Positions 7,486 through 16,231 of a stretch of 64,000 nucleotides of DNA are shown here, in pieces. The stretch comes from Leptolyngbya boryana PCC 6306 (GTDB taxonomy: Bacteria > Cyanobacteriota > Cyanobacteriia > Leptolyngbyales > Leptolyngbyaceae), in assembly GCF_000353285.1 (NCBI RefSeq), contig NZ_KB731324.1, positions 18,577 through 82,576 of the forward strand, read 5' to 3'. The notes beneath the pieces are model-generated. The model saw nothing but the letters and a program-made list of their open reading frames with translations, was not told where the DNA came from and did not search any database. Every line of letters begins with the position of its first letter. The stretch's first letter is position 1. A program made the translations under genes and the position numbers.

Positions 7486-8166
7486 TCATCTGACATTGAC
7501 TGCACCCAGAGTCGCGGCTGTTTGAACGGTGAAAATTGCTTTTGAAACTGCTTTGCCGACCAACTCCCCTTCTGCGATCGCCTTAATTCGCGATCGTGCT
7601 TCAGGACGTTCTTCAGGCGTGAACACCGCATCGGTCAGGTGAGAGGCTTGCATCAAACTAATCAATGCTGCCATTCGAGAATTCAGTCCAATGCCTTCTA
7701 ATACGGCTGCACGAACTTGCTGGACAATCTCGCGTTGAATGGATTCATCGGTGAGAAAATATCGCTGCGTTGGGAACAGTCCAAAAATGCGTTGCTCTTG
7801 TCGTTCTAAAACACCTAAATCAACTAAGTTTTGCAACACAATCGTTTGAATGCCCAGGTATCTTCGTCTCCAGCGAGTCACCCAGAACCTTGCAGTTCGA
7901 GGACGAGACGATGCTAGGACTTCACTGAGGCGTTGATCTAAGAATTCATTGCCTGTATTGCCTGCGGTTCCTGCGGAGTTGCGCAAAGCGCTAACCGCAC
8001 CGATCACACGATTATCGTTGTCGATCTCAAGTTTGCCTTGCAGTACTAAGTCTAGTAATAAAGAACCAACCAAGCCATAATCGAGCGCAGAGTACCAAGA
8101 GAAGCGAGTTTTCCCAGTTTGAGGATTGAGTGCAAGAAGAATTAAGTCCTGTGAAAGATATTGCAT
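7486..8166 (-). CDS. GPP34-family protein (Golgi phosphoprotein 3-like)
   Basis: The 226-residue protein from ATG 8164-8166 (AAAGGA just upstream) matches the GPP34/GOLPH3 family: N-terminal LSQDLILLALNPQTGK, then ALDYGLVGSLLLDLVLQGKL, a WVTRWRRRYLGIQTIVLQNL segment, a VLERQ...FGLFPTQRYFLTD strand pair and a C-terminal helix bundle. Eukaryotic relatives bind phosphatidylinositol 4-phosphate on Golgi membranes; bacterial homologues have no established role. The Trp/Arg-rich segment could contact membranes (inference). About 270 bp upstream, up to the regulator gene, hold no gene that I can see. Confidence 0.8.
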   Translation of the reverse strand: MQYLSQDLILLALNPQTGKTRFSWYSALDYGLVGSLLLDLVLQGKLEIDNDNRVIGAVSALRNSAGTAGNTGNEFLDQRLSEVLASSRPRTARFWVTRWRRRYLGIQTIVLQNLVDLGVLERQEQRIFGLFPTQRYFLTDESIQREIVQQVRAAVLEGIGLNSRMAALISLMQASHLTDAVFTPEERPEARSRIKAIAEGELVGKAVSKAIFTVQTAATLGAVNVR

Positions 8167-8437
8167 GATGAATTCCTTTCGCATTGAGCAATTGTTATAG
8201 CTCAGTAACAGCAGCATCGAATCGTGTTGGATCTATAGTGATGAAAGTAGAGATCCTAGATTTATCTTTTGACTGCATGACAGTTTGCATACATTCAATA
8301 TAGGAAATTGCTTTCAGTCCGTCGTCTACAGTGGGTTAAATTTTTTACAGTACAAATTGATATAGTAACTCTGCGATCGCAAAGTAGAAGACTGGTTATA
8401 ACTTAAGTTAGAATCCGAATTCGATCGAAAGTACACT

Positions 8438-9061
8438 CTACAAACTGACAATGCCGCGTTTAACGGCAACAATCACAGCTTGAGTGCGATCGCCCACATC
8501 TAACTTATTCAAAATCCGATTCACATGAGATTTAACCGTACCTTCCCCAATACTCAAAGCAGTGGCAATCTCAGCATTACTCATTCCCTGAGCCAGTAAG
8601 CGGAGTACTTCTAGCTCTCTTTCACTCAGTTCTGGATTGCTGAGGCGTTGTGCTAACTTTGCGCCCACATCAGGCGGAATATACTGCTGACCCCGATGAA
8701 CGGTGCGAATCGCATTCAGAAGCTCGTCCGGTTCAGTTTCTTTCAACAGATACCCTTTGGCTCCTGCCTGCAATCCCCGATAAATATCTTCGTCACTATC
8801 ATAGGTGGTCAGCACAATAATCCGAGCGGATTTAGCGATCGCACAAATTGCAGTAATGGCGGCAACTCCTTCCATTTCTGGCATTCGCAGATCCATCAGC
8901 GTGACATCCGGTTGATGTTCCTCAAATAGCGCGATCGCCTGTTCCCCATTTTCCGCTTGGGCAATCACGTTCATATCTGGATCACGGTTAATAATTGTGG
9001 CTAATCCTTGCCGAAAAATGGCATGATCGTCTGCAATCAGAACCCGAATGGCTTGATTCAT
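8438..9061 (-). CDS. NarL/FixJ-type response regulator
   Basis: A receiver domain (residues 1-120) with the acidic pair D11-D12 and phospho-acceptor D57 (TLMDLRMP) is followed by a LuxR-type helix-turn-helix (ELSERELEVLRLLAQGMSNA... VKSHVNRIL). I took ATG 9059-9061 (MNQAIRVLIADDH), which aligns with related regulators; a start at 9091 would overlap the kinase gene by 23 bp. It lies 7 bp downstream of the histidine kinase gene, its obvious partner. The protein is close in sequence to the regulator at 63071-63697, so the two kinase-regulator pairs are paralogous. Confidence 0.93.
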   Translation of the reverse strand: MNQAIRVLIADDHAIFRQGLATIINRDPDMNVIAQAENGEQAIALFEEHQPDVTLMDLRMPEMEGVAAITAICAIAKSARIIVLTTYDSDEDIYRGLQAGAKGYLLKETEPDELLNAIRTVHRGQQYIPPDVGAKLAQRLSNPELSERELEVLRLLAQGMSNAEIATALSIGEGTVKSHVNRILNKLDVGDRTQAVIVAVKRGIVSL

Positions 9062-9068
9062 CGTGTTG

Positions 9069-11411
9069 CTACTCCCGATTAACGGTGACAATCATCTGCG
9101 TTCCCTGTCCAGGTTGACTCCTAATTGTGAGTTGTGCGCCGATGCGCTCTGCCCGTTCGCTCATGCCGAGTAAGCCAAACCCCTTAGAGGAGGGAATGCT
9201 ACCGACTCCAAAGCCCTGCCCATTGTCTTTCACGCGCAAGCAAAATTGATCGCGATCGTAGACTAGCTCCACTCGGATTTCGTCAGCGTTGGCGTGCTTG
9301 ATCGCATTGGTTAATGCTTCCTGCCCAATTCGCAGTAGGTTACTCTCTACTTCAGTTGATAGAGTATACGCTGTCCCCTTGACTTCATAATACAAAGTGG
9401 TATCGTTTGCAGCCGCTCTGATTTGAGTTACGAGACGATGTAGAGCGTTCTGTAGACTGCCTTCTTCTAAAAGCTGAGGACGGAGTGCAACGACCGATCG
9501 CCGTGCTTCAGTCAGTCCAGTTCGCGCCAATTCTTTGATCAGGTCTAGGTGCGCCTGGGTTGCTTCTACATCATCCGTTAGCACCTGGTTTGCCGCTCCG
9601 ACTTGAGCCAGAATGCCTGTAAACGACTGAGCAAGGGTGTCGTGAATCTCGCGTGCCATACGGTTGCGTTCTTCCAGAATCGAGGTGGCTTCTGCTTGCT
9701 TTTGCGGCGTAATATCTCGCGCCAACCAAATCACCTGCTCATGCCGAATCGGGGAAATGCGAGCCGAAAACCAGATTTCTCGTCCAGCTATCCACTGACT
9801 GTATTCAACTGTAAGTACTTGTTGAGTTCTCAACACCTGCTGAATATAACTCAGGAATTCATCAGCTTGTTCCCTGTCATAGAGTCGATGCAGTGTCTTA
9901 CCAATATACTCCTCCCGATATAACTCTCCATAGGACGGATTCCCTTTGATTGCACAGATCAATTGCCCCTCACCATTGAAGATACACATTGGATCGGGAA
10001 TGGCTGAAAAGAGCGATCGCAGTTCTGCTTCAGAGGCTTGCAACGCGACTTCTGCCTGTTTACGATCGCTAATATCCGCAATCACTCCTTCGATGTAGTC
10101 ATCCCCTGTATTCAGATAAGAAGAGAAAAGCCCCCAAAAGACTGTCCCATCTCGTTTTCGCATCTGTGCTTCATAGCTTCGCACTTCCCCATCCCGCTTC
10201 ATCACCTCGATGCCTTGTTGGCGATCTCTGAGATTGACCCAGTAGCCTGTAGTGTGTTCAATCCCAATCATCTCCTGGGGTGAATCAAAGCCAAACAGAT
10301 CGGCAAAGCGTTGATTAGCATCGAGAATTAATCCATCACCGATACGAGTACGGTAGATACCAACCTGCGAGTTTGCAAAGATGTTGCGGAACTTGGCTTC
10401 ACTGCGTTGTAATGCCTCTTCTGCTTGTCTACGCTGAGTGGTGTCATTGCCCACCGATAAGATTTCAACGACATCTCCCTGGTCATTAAAAATAGCTTGA
10501 TTCGACCAGACCATCCAAATGCGCCGACCGTCTCGACACAGGTTTTCACCCTCGCCTTGCGGGTACGATTTGGGATTGCGAAGTAAATCATGGACAAAGG
10601 GTTTAACATCGCGTCCAGAGATTTCGATGTCTGGAATGATGGTTTCAAATAAGGTTCGCCCTAAAATCTGATGTTCTTCATAGCCCAGAAGTTTTATCCC
10701 ATAATCATTGATGTAGCGAATCCGTCCTTGCGGATCATAGCGAATGATGACCGAATTCGCGGTTTGTAGCAGGTTGCGATAATTTGCTTCACTTTGTCGT
10801 AATGCGTCTTCTGTTCGTTCGCGATCGATGATCTCCTGCTGTAGAGCTTGAGTTTGTTCTTCTAGTTTCCTTTCCAGTGTTTCGGCATAGTTTGCTAACC
10901 GTTCATACCGCCGAGTATTTTCTAGTGAAATTGTTGCTTGAGCTATCAACAGTTCAAGGATTTGTAAGCGATCGCGGGTAAACACTCCGGTACTGAGATT
11001 GTTCTCTAGATAAAGGATGCCGATCAGCTGACGTTGCTGAAGAATTGGCATACACAGGAGAGATCGCGTCTGGTGGTGTTGGATGTAAGGAGCAGTTGAA
11101 AAAGACAATTCGGTGACTGCATCATCAAGCACTAAAGTTTCTTGAGTGCGTTCTACCGAGTGAATGACGGAGACAGGAATCGTTGCACAATCAGCAACAG
11201 CAAGCTTTTCCAGGTCACACTGTCTATTTCCGCTGCATTGAGCGACTACAATGAGTTGATCCTCTTCCAAGAGAATCAGAGCGCCCCTTTCGGCTCCTGC
11301 ATATTCGATCACCCCCTGCATCAATGTGGCTGTTAATTGCTCAAGATGGATCATTAAATGCTCCTCCGACGAAGGACTGTTAGCCACCTCCCAAAGTATA
11401 TCGCTTGACAA
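9069..11411 (-). CDS. GAF-PAS-PAS-PAS sensor histidine kinase (HisKA_3 class)
   Basis: A 780-residue soluble kinase: GAF domain (~20-165), a coiled coil with EETQALQQEI-like heptads (~170-205), three PAS domains with PAC segments (~205-330, 335-450, 460-575), the dimerisation helix with phospho-acceptor H590 (REIHDTLAQ), and an HATPase_c domain (N-box ALTNAIKH, G-box DNGQGFG). This is the NarX/DesK-type layout that signals to NarL-type regulators, and one follows 7 bp downstream. No transmembrane segment is present, so it senses an internal or diffusible signal. The N-terminal GAF resembles those at the C-termini of very large cyanobacterial Ser/Thr kinase hybrids; the protein may have arisen from one. 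Confidence 0.92.
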   Translation of the reverse strand: MSSDILWEVANSPSSEEHLMIHLEQLTATLMQGVIEYAGAERGALILLEEDQLIVVAQCSGNRQCDLEKLAVADCATIPVSVIHSVERTQETLVLDDAVTELSFSTAPYIQHHQTRSLLCMPILQQRQLIGILYLENNLSTGVFTRDRLQILELLIAQATISLENTRRYERLANYAETLERKLEEQTQALQQEIIDRERTEDALRQSEANYRNLLQTANSVIIRYDPQGRIRYINDYGIKLLGYEEHQILGRTLFETIIPDIEISGRDVKPFVHDLLRNPKSYPQGEGENLCRDGRRIWMVWSNQAIFNDQGDVVEILSVGNDTTQRRQAEEALQRSEAKFRNIFANSQVGIYRTRIGDGLILDANQRFADLFGFDSPQEMIGIEHTTGYWVNLRDRQQGIEVMKRDGEVRSYEAQMRKRDGTVFWGLFSSYLNTGDDYIEGVIADISDRKQAEVALQASEAELRSLFSAIPDPMCIFNGEGQLICAIKGNPSYGELYREEYIGKTLHRLYDREQADEFLSYIQQVLRTQQVLTVEYSQWIAGREIWFSARISPIRHEQVIWLARDITPQKQAEATSILEERNRMAREIHDTLAQSFTGILAQVGAANQVLTDDVEATQAHLDLIKELARTGLTEARRSVVALRPQLLEEGSLQNALHRLVTQIRAAANDTTLYYEVKGTAYTLSTEVESNLLRIGQEALTNAIKHANADEIRVELVYDRDQFCLRVKDNGQGFGVGSIPSSKGFGLLGMSERAERIGAQLTIRSQPGQGTQMIVTVNRE

Positions 11412-11896
11412 AATCCAGAAAATTAAGCTTCTGGACGAATTTTTTGAAGGTTTTCCAATGGTTGCATTAAAGCCTTGAATGATGAGATATAGTTTGTCAG
11501 ATTCTTAAGCCATTAGCGAACCTACTTGGAGATTATCCCAGTGAGGCGTTTGAACTGTTGTGTCAGATGGCTTTAACTAAAGAAACCAACTTATAAGCCG
11601 ATGCCTACGTCAACATCTCTCTAACAGGAGGAATTTTGCCAATCTGTAAGCAGATCATTCATCAAGGGCTGCTGTTGTCTCAGTCTAACTGATGTTTTGA
11701 GAGAGACAAATGTGGTAACACCGATGTCAGCAAGCAGGGCATGAGTTTGCCAGAAACTTTATCCATTCTCACGCAGTTTCCGACGAGTTCGATACGATCG
11801 ATAAAGCAGCAATTTTTAAGACTCAAGCGATCACTACCAGGATTTGAACTTCAGGACCACAATTAATCGACAACCTCAAATGCGGAGGAATCAGTG
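11412..11896. other. intergenic 485 bp with faint coding remnants
   Basis: No intact gene is visible. One + strand frame near 11500-11590 reads ILKPLANLLGDYPSEAFELL and then stops, and another near 11730-11860 reads GHEFARNFIHSHAVSDEFD before stopping. These may be decayed gene fragments, but I recognise no family. The stretch must also contain the upstream region of the kinase gene (minus strand) and of the small membrane protein gene at 11897 (+ strand). Confidence 0.4.
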
Positions 11897-12055
11897 ATGG
11901 GAAATTCACAACGTAGCATGGGTGCGAGTATTGCTTTGGGTTTATCGATTGGAGTTGCAATTGGATTAATCGTAGAAAATCTTGTTTTTGGAATCGGCAT
12001 TGGTTTAGCTGTTGCGATCGCTCTTAATCTTGTGCTTGAGCAAAGTAAAAGATAA
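11897..12055 (+). CDS. 52-residue small membrane protein with Gly-rich helices
   Basis: MGNSQRSMGASIALGLSIGV is followed by AIGLIVENLVFGIGIGLAVA and IALNLVLEQSKR. Two hydrophobic segments carry regularly spaced Gly residues (glycine-zipper-like), and the C-terminus is basic. A strong GGAGGA lies 7 bases before the ATG, which makes translation likely. No family assigned; a membrane role is inferred from composition only. Confidence 0.6.
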   Translation: MGNSQRSMGASIALGLSIGVAIGLIVENLVFGIGIGLAVAIALNLVLEQSKR

Positions 12056-12074
12056 ATCTCAACAGAGGCATAAT

Positions 12075-12182
12075 ATGTCTTTTGCCATTGGACTGAGCCT
12101 CATTACCCACCTGTTTTTTCCCGTTGCTGGTTTAGTTGGGCTGTGGCGAGGAAATGAACTCAGCGCTCTTAATGCCCTATAG
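12075..12182 (+). CDS. 35-residue hydrophobic peptide, possibly truncated
   Basis: MSFAIGLSLITHLFFPVAGL continues VGLWRGNELSALNAL and stops. It begins 19 bp after the preceding small membrane protein with an AACAGAGG stretch upstream of its ATG. One hydrophobic helix and a WRGNE loop are visible. The abrupt end suggests the first third of a longer membrane protein that has been lost. Confidence 0.35.
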   Translation: MSFAIGLSLITHLFFPVAGLVGLWRGNELSALNAL

Positions 12183-12218
12183 TGGGAGATCGCAAGCAAA
12201 TCAGACCGCCCACTTCTA

Positions 12219-12959
12219 TCACTCGGATTGCTCCAGAGCAGATCTAGCCCTAGCCAAATATTCCATCATCGCTGCATCGACCATTCCTCGACTAACCACT
12301 TCAGGCTGCTCCTGTTGCCACATCCGGTTTAAGGCTTGTTCAACTCCAGGATCACCTCCTGTAAACGCTTGGATTAATTCAATTGATCGTCGCGCTAGAG
12401 CTTTAACGGGTGCGGCGGTTAGATCAGTCCCTTTCGCCATCTCTACTTGGACTTGATCAAATAAATCTTGCCAGTCAGCTTGAACTTGCTGAATCCGTTC
12501 TTCGCCTAATGATTCCTGACGTTGCCGAAGGGATTTCAATTGTTCAGGGGTGTAATATCGTTCCAACATATTCATTGCCTCAATGGTTTGGATGACTGCT
12601 TCCACAGATACGGTTTGCATCGAACCCACCGCTTGAGCGATCGCGTCCAGTCGATTGAGCAATTTTTGAGAAAGTTCAATTTGCTCACGCAGGCGGGCAG
12701 TATGGAGTTGAATAATGTGATCGAAGGAAAAACTGTGTTGCTCTAGGCACTCACGAATTTCTTCGAGGGAGAAGCCAATTTGCCGCAGCGATACGATTTG
12801 CTGCAAGCGAATGATGTCTTCCCTGTCATACAGTCGATAACCTGCTTCAGTGCGATGAGAGGGCGAAAGTAAGCCGATTTCGTCATAGTAATGTAACGTC
12901 CGTACCGAGACCCCAGTTTGTTTTGCGAGATCACCGACCTTGAGTGCAACTGATTGCAT
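12219..12959 (-). CDS. MerR-family transcriptional regulator with TipAS-type effector domain
   Basis: The N-terminal winged helix-turn-helix (residues ~4-72, VGDLAKQTGVSVRTLHYYDE... EAGYRLYDREDI) is a clear MerR domain. It is followed by the dimerising coiled coil and a C-terminal helical domain similar to TipAS, which in Streptomyces TipA binds thiopeptide antibiotics. ATG at 12957-12959 follows an ideal GGAGGGG. The gene lies 29 bp downstream of a ruined antibiotic-nucleotidyltransferase gene on the same strand, so it probably once controlled that gene in response to a drug or related small molecule. MerR regulators usually bind and distort the promoter of their own operon. Confidence 0.88.
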   Translation of the reverse strand: MQSVALKVGDLAKQTGVSVRTLHYYDEIGLLSPSHRTEAGYRLYDREDIIRLQQIVSLRQIGFSLEEIRECLEQHSFSFDHIIQLHTARLREQIELSQKLLNRLDAIAQAVGSMQTVSVEAVIQTIEAMNMLERYYTPEQLKSLRQRQESLGEERIQQVQADWQDLFDQVQVEMAKGTDLTAAPVKALARRSIELIQAFTGGDPGVEQALNRMWQQEQPEVVSRGMVDAAMMEYLARARSALEQSE

Positions 12960-13467
12960 CTTCCCCTCCTGACCTAGTCCAGACAACCTTAAGCTGTGAA
13001 TGCATCTATGGTAAGAACCTCACGCTCCGTCAGGGTCAAGGGGTGAAGCCAAAAAGTTTTGAACTGCTCATGTAAGTTTTGTGTTGCAGTTTCACCAAAC
13101 GATTCTCTGGCAAGTGCAAAACTCGAAAAATCTTTGGGTCGCCACTCGCTCTGTGGAACTTCTTCAATGTAGTAAAAATAATCCCAGAGAATGGCTGCCC
13201 AACTGGTGCAGCGTAGCATCCTACCTCCAAGACTTCCTGTGGGTTCGGATGGGCAGGTTCCCGGAGGTAAGCCTTCAAGCTCATAGCTCTCTTCAACGCG
13301 AATACAGGGTTCACAGTCCAGGAGAATGCCCTGCATTTCTGCCAGAAAACCGTAGGAGGTTTGTTCTGTAATGACACCACCAAGGGAGTGTAGTAACGCC
13401 AGAAACTCAGTAATGCGATCGCCTGGATACACAATATCAATATCCTTATGCTCACGGGTGATGCGAT

Positions 13468-14453
13468 TTAATTTGGCATCGGTGACTTCGGCTCACGCGA
13501 AGCGTGTTCGCCCAGCCACCCTGCAACCACAATGGCAGATTTATCTGATCTGCTGCCGAAAATATAGCCCGACCTAAGTACGTTAGGACTATCTCTAAAA
13601 GCGACATCGACACAGTCGCGAAAGGTCTCAAATTCATCCCAGCGTTGCCGCATCCAATTCTTCAGCACAAACCACCATCGCTCGATTTTGTTCAAGTCTG
13701 GTGAATAGGGCGGTAGATACCAGAGTTCACACTCAGCTTGCGCCACAATTTCATCCATGGCTTGGGAGCGATGGAAACTGGCATTGTCAATGATAATCAC
13801 ACTGCCCGGTTGCAGTTTTGGTAGTAGACAGGTCTCTAGCCACACCTCAAACAAGTCTCGGTTGCATGAGCCAGAAAACGTCATTGGCGCAAATAACTTG
13901 CCTTGCTTGAGCGCGGCAATCCAACTGACGCGCTCAGTGCGCTTACCGGACTTGAGGGCATCACAGCGTTGCCCAAGCTTGCTGTAGCCATAGGGATACT
14001 CGTCCCGATTGTCGATGCCTGCTTCATCAACGTAAACAAGTTCAGCATCCATTTTGGTCTTTAATCGTTCCTCGAACTCAACCCGCTTGAGTTCATCCCG
14101 TTCGCGATAGACGTACGTCTTTTTTTTCGACTCATGCCCAGCTTTTTGATCGCTGCACTCATATTTTGCTGCGTCACCCCGTCGCCCCATAACTTTGCCA
14201 TTTCTGCTTGTGTCTTGCCGTTATGCTGGACAACAAGGGCTTCAAAGCGTTCCCAATCCGTGATTTTATGCCGACAGCCTTGCTGGAAGTTCGTAATCGC
14301 TTGGCAGTCTCCGGTCTCCTGTTCGCGTTTGACCCAGAGGTCGAGCGTATTGCGACTGATATGGAACATCTTACTGACATCGGTTTTCTGTTCTCCGCGC
14401 TTGACCGCAGCAACGGCTTTGCGGCGCAAGTCTTCACTGTAAGGAGCAGGCAT
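13468..14453 (-). CDS. IS630 transposase, two frames joined by -1 frameshift
   Basis: Frame 1 (14061-14453) encodes an N-terminal helix-turn-helix (MPAPYSEDLRRKAVAAVKRG) and frame 2 (to 13468) the DDE core: YVDEAGID, IIIDNASFHR and the Glu of DLNKIERWW. They overlap at a run of eight A on the coding strand (T8 at 14120-14127), where a -1 slip joins SRKK to KTYVYRERDE. Programmed frameshifting at such runs is known for this family. Frame 2 has no stop inside the element, so its last ~30 residues come from the flanking target gene. The transposase looks potentially active. Confidence 0.82.
13481..13508. repeat. 28-bp palindromic insertion in the nucleotidyltransferase gene
   Basis: The bases between codons for GGWA and DAKL contain the perfect hairpin CACGC-gaa-GCGTG. 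Removing them (or 25 of them) restores a continuous nucleotidyltransferase frame. A similar core (TTCGCGAAGCG) occurs at 46789-46799 next to the Crp/Fnr gene. This fits a small dispersed palindromic repeat of the kind found in cyanobacterial genomes. Confidence 0.55.
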
Positions 14454-14516
14454 CGGCAGGTCTCAATCACGCTTTCTACCCCTAACTACAAGTCCTAATG
14501 TAGCTTGGTAGGGCTA
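13565..14516 (-). mobile_element. IS630-family insertion sequence
   Basis: Imperfect inverted ends of ~26-30 bp are seen: tagcccgacctaagta at 13565 onward mirrors the complement of tacttggtagggcta-like sequence ending at 14516, with 5-6 mismatches, followed by the shared TTAGGACT/AGTCCTAA. The element is flanked by TA on both sides (13563-13564 and 14517-14518), the expected target duplication of IS630/Tc1-mariner elements. It lies in the fourth codon of a nucleotidyltransferase gene. Confidence 0.82.
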
Positions 14517-14628
14517 TATTGTCATCTAACAAGCGTCCTTGATGCGGTAGTGGGATCAAGAAGGCAGAGTAAAACCACAGCGACTCCTTGCCAATCATCC
14601 TCAAACGATCGCAGCAACCTCCACAGAA

Positions 14629-15150
14629 TTGCTGACGAAATTAGATCTCGAAAAAGCAACTTGTCGAGATTGCCGTTGGCACGAGCCTGAACCTGAAGGG
14701 AATCAGTACGGGGTCTGGTGTGGATTTTACAAAGATACGCTGAGTCTCGATCGCATTCACGAAATGCCGCTGCGCTGTAATCAATATCGACACGAAAGCA
14801 ATGCTGATCCCCTTCCACCTGCCCGCACAGAACTTCCGGTTGAAACTTCCATTCTTCCGATTCCACAGCGCCCTTTTACAAAAGTGGCAATAATTCCACC
14901 CGATTTAAGATCAGATTTACGAAATCAGAGTTCTGATTTTAGCGAGGAGCAAGGTTCAGCAACGATGCCTATTCAGCTTGATCTGGACTATTGGCTTCAG
15001 CAGATCGAAGCACTTCCAGATGAAACGCTGCAAGTCTTGGAGGAGAAACTTAAGCAAATTGCGGCTGCGATCGCTCGCCGTAAGCAAATCTCTCAATGTC
15101 AAGAATGTGAAATGCCCCCTTCAATTCAGACAGAAGCACAAACAATATAA
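14629..15150 (+). CDS. hypothetical protein with a Cys cluster near the N-terminus (173 aa)
   Basis: The frame opens after a TAG near 14550; no ATG precedes the conserved-looking start, so a TTG at 14629 is the likeliest initiator, or the true 5' end has been lost. Residues 12-50 hold CRDC, WCGF and CNQYR, a four-Cys arrangement that could bind zinc or a cluster. The C-terminal part is helical (LDYWLQQIEALPDETLQVLE) and ends with CQEC. No family recognised. It diverges from the nucleotidyltransferase gene. Confidence 0.5.
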   Translation: MLTKLDLEKATCRDCRWHEPEPEGNQYGVWCGFYKDTLSLDRIHEMPLRCNQYRHESNADPLPPARTELPVETSILPIPQRPFTKVAIIPPDLRSDLRNQSSDFSEEQGSATMPIQLDLDYWLQQIEALPDETLQVLEEKLKQIAAAIARRKQISQCQECEMPPSIQTEAQTI

Positions 15151-15174
15151 GCATAACGACTTTCTACCACATTT

Positions 15175-15330
15175 CTACTTCTGTTGTTCATTCCATTTCT
15201 GCTCGTATTCATCAGGAGTTAAAGAACCCAACGGTGAATGTATTCTCTTCTTCATGTACACGTCCTCCAAAAATTGCTCGATCTGCCCATACGCTTCCGT
15301 GAAATTTTGGGTGGTGCTACAGAAGTAATG
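15175..15330 (-). pseudogene. C-terminal remnant of an IS3-family transposase (OrfB)
   Basis: The minus-strand frame reads FTEAYGQIEQFLEDVYMKKR and IHSPLGSLTPDEYEQKW before its stop at 15175. This is the characteristic end of IS3 OrfB integrase-like transposases (YN.RRIHSALGYLTP.E). Only about 50 residues remain; the catalytic DDE core is gone. The remnant lies 25 bp from the hypothetical gene and about 110 bp from an IS6 pseudogene. Confidence 0.7.
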
Positions 15331-15443
15331 ATTTGTTGTAGGCATGAACAAAGTACCAAATTGCACCAATATGGTTTTCTAAAGTTGTGTCGCAAAAATG
15401 GTAGGGTATGGAAGCTCAATTTTCTCTAGCTCTGCTCTCAATG

Positions 15444-16151
15444 ATGGCCGATTCCTTGTTCAAATGACGGCACTTTTTGCCAGAAATCATCTTGCTAAAT
15501 GTACTCTGATATTGTCGTTATGCCTTGAGCTAGTGAGATTTGGAGGAGATGATGCAAGAGCGTGGAGTCGCCGTGGATCATTCCACCCTCAATCGGCAGG
15601 TATTGAAATATGCTCCAGAAATAGACAAGCGAATTCGTCCATTCTTGAAGCCCACGAACGACCCGTGGAGAGTCGATGAAACCTATATCAAAATCCGAGG
15701 AAAGTGGAGATACCTGTACCGAGCGGTGGATTCGGAGGGCAACATGCTGGACTTCATGCTGAGTGCGAAGCGAGACGGGAAAGCTGCAGCGCGCTTCTTT
15801 CGCAAGGTGCTGGGAGCGAAACACACTCAAACGCCACGAGTGATTACGGTGGATAAAAATGCCGCTTATCCAGTTGCTGTAGAAGAATTGAAGCAAGACC
15901 AAATATTGAAAGCTCAAACCAAATTGCGGCAGAGCAAATATTTGAACAACGTGCTTGAGCAAGACCACCGGAACATCAAACGGATTGTCAAACCAATGAT
16001 AGGATTTTAATCATTCAGCAGTGCAAGGAGAACACTGCGAGGGATCGAGGCAATGGCGATAATTCGCAAAGGACAGGTGAAAGGAATCATTCGTAGGGAC
16101 AGGGTGTCTGAAGCAGAATTTATCAATGAACTCTTTGGAGTAATTGCTTAA
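15444..16151 (+). pseudogene. IS6-family transposase inactivated by in-frame stops
   Basis: One frame from ATG 15444 to TAA 16151 covers a whole IS6/IS240-type transposase of ~235 codons: FK*RHFLPEIILLNV, L*YCRYALS**DLEEMM, VDHSTLNRQVLKYAPEIDKR, the DDE residues in WRVDETYIKI, VITVDKNAAYP and NVLEQDHR, and C-terminal SARRTLRGIEAM. Stops occur where related proteins have W or R/Y/F residues (TGA twice, TAG-TGA, and TAA at 16009). An intact internal stretch 15540-16010 contains the DDE core but no DNA-binding N-terminus. Confidence 0.85.
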
Positions 16152-16231
16152 GGCGATACAGATGAGATCCGTTCGTTTGTTACTTCATAATCTTTCACAA
16201 CCCTTTAATTTGCCTTAAGCTTGAGCTAATT

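Larger units (their letters stand above)
12989..14525 (-). pseudogene. aminoglycoside/lincosamide-type nucleotidyltransferase, disrupted
   Basis: Reconstructing across two insertions gives MTIF-SAADQINLPLWLQGGWA, then DAKLNRITREHKDIDI, then VYPGDRITEFLALLHSLGG and on to TIDAFTA at 12989. The GGWA...TREHKDIDI signature, with its paired Asp for metal binding, is that of the 2''-aminoglycoside/lincosamide nucleotidyltransferase families that inactivate antibiotics. The ATG is at 14523-14525. An IS630 element sits after codon 3 (bases 13565-14516, TA target), and a 28-bp palindromic sequence at 13481-13508 interrupts GGWA|DAKL, adds a stop and shifts the frame. A downstream ATG-like start at 13432 would make only a domain-less C-terminal piece of 147 residues. 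Confidence 0.75.

Noticed and set aside
13036-13455. 139-residue minus-strand frame overlapping the nucleotidyltransferase remnant
   Set aside because: It is out of frame with the recognisable nucleotidyltransferase sequence and has no motif of its own.
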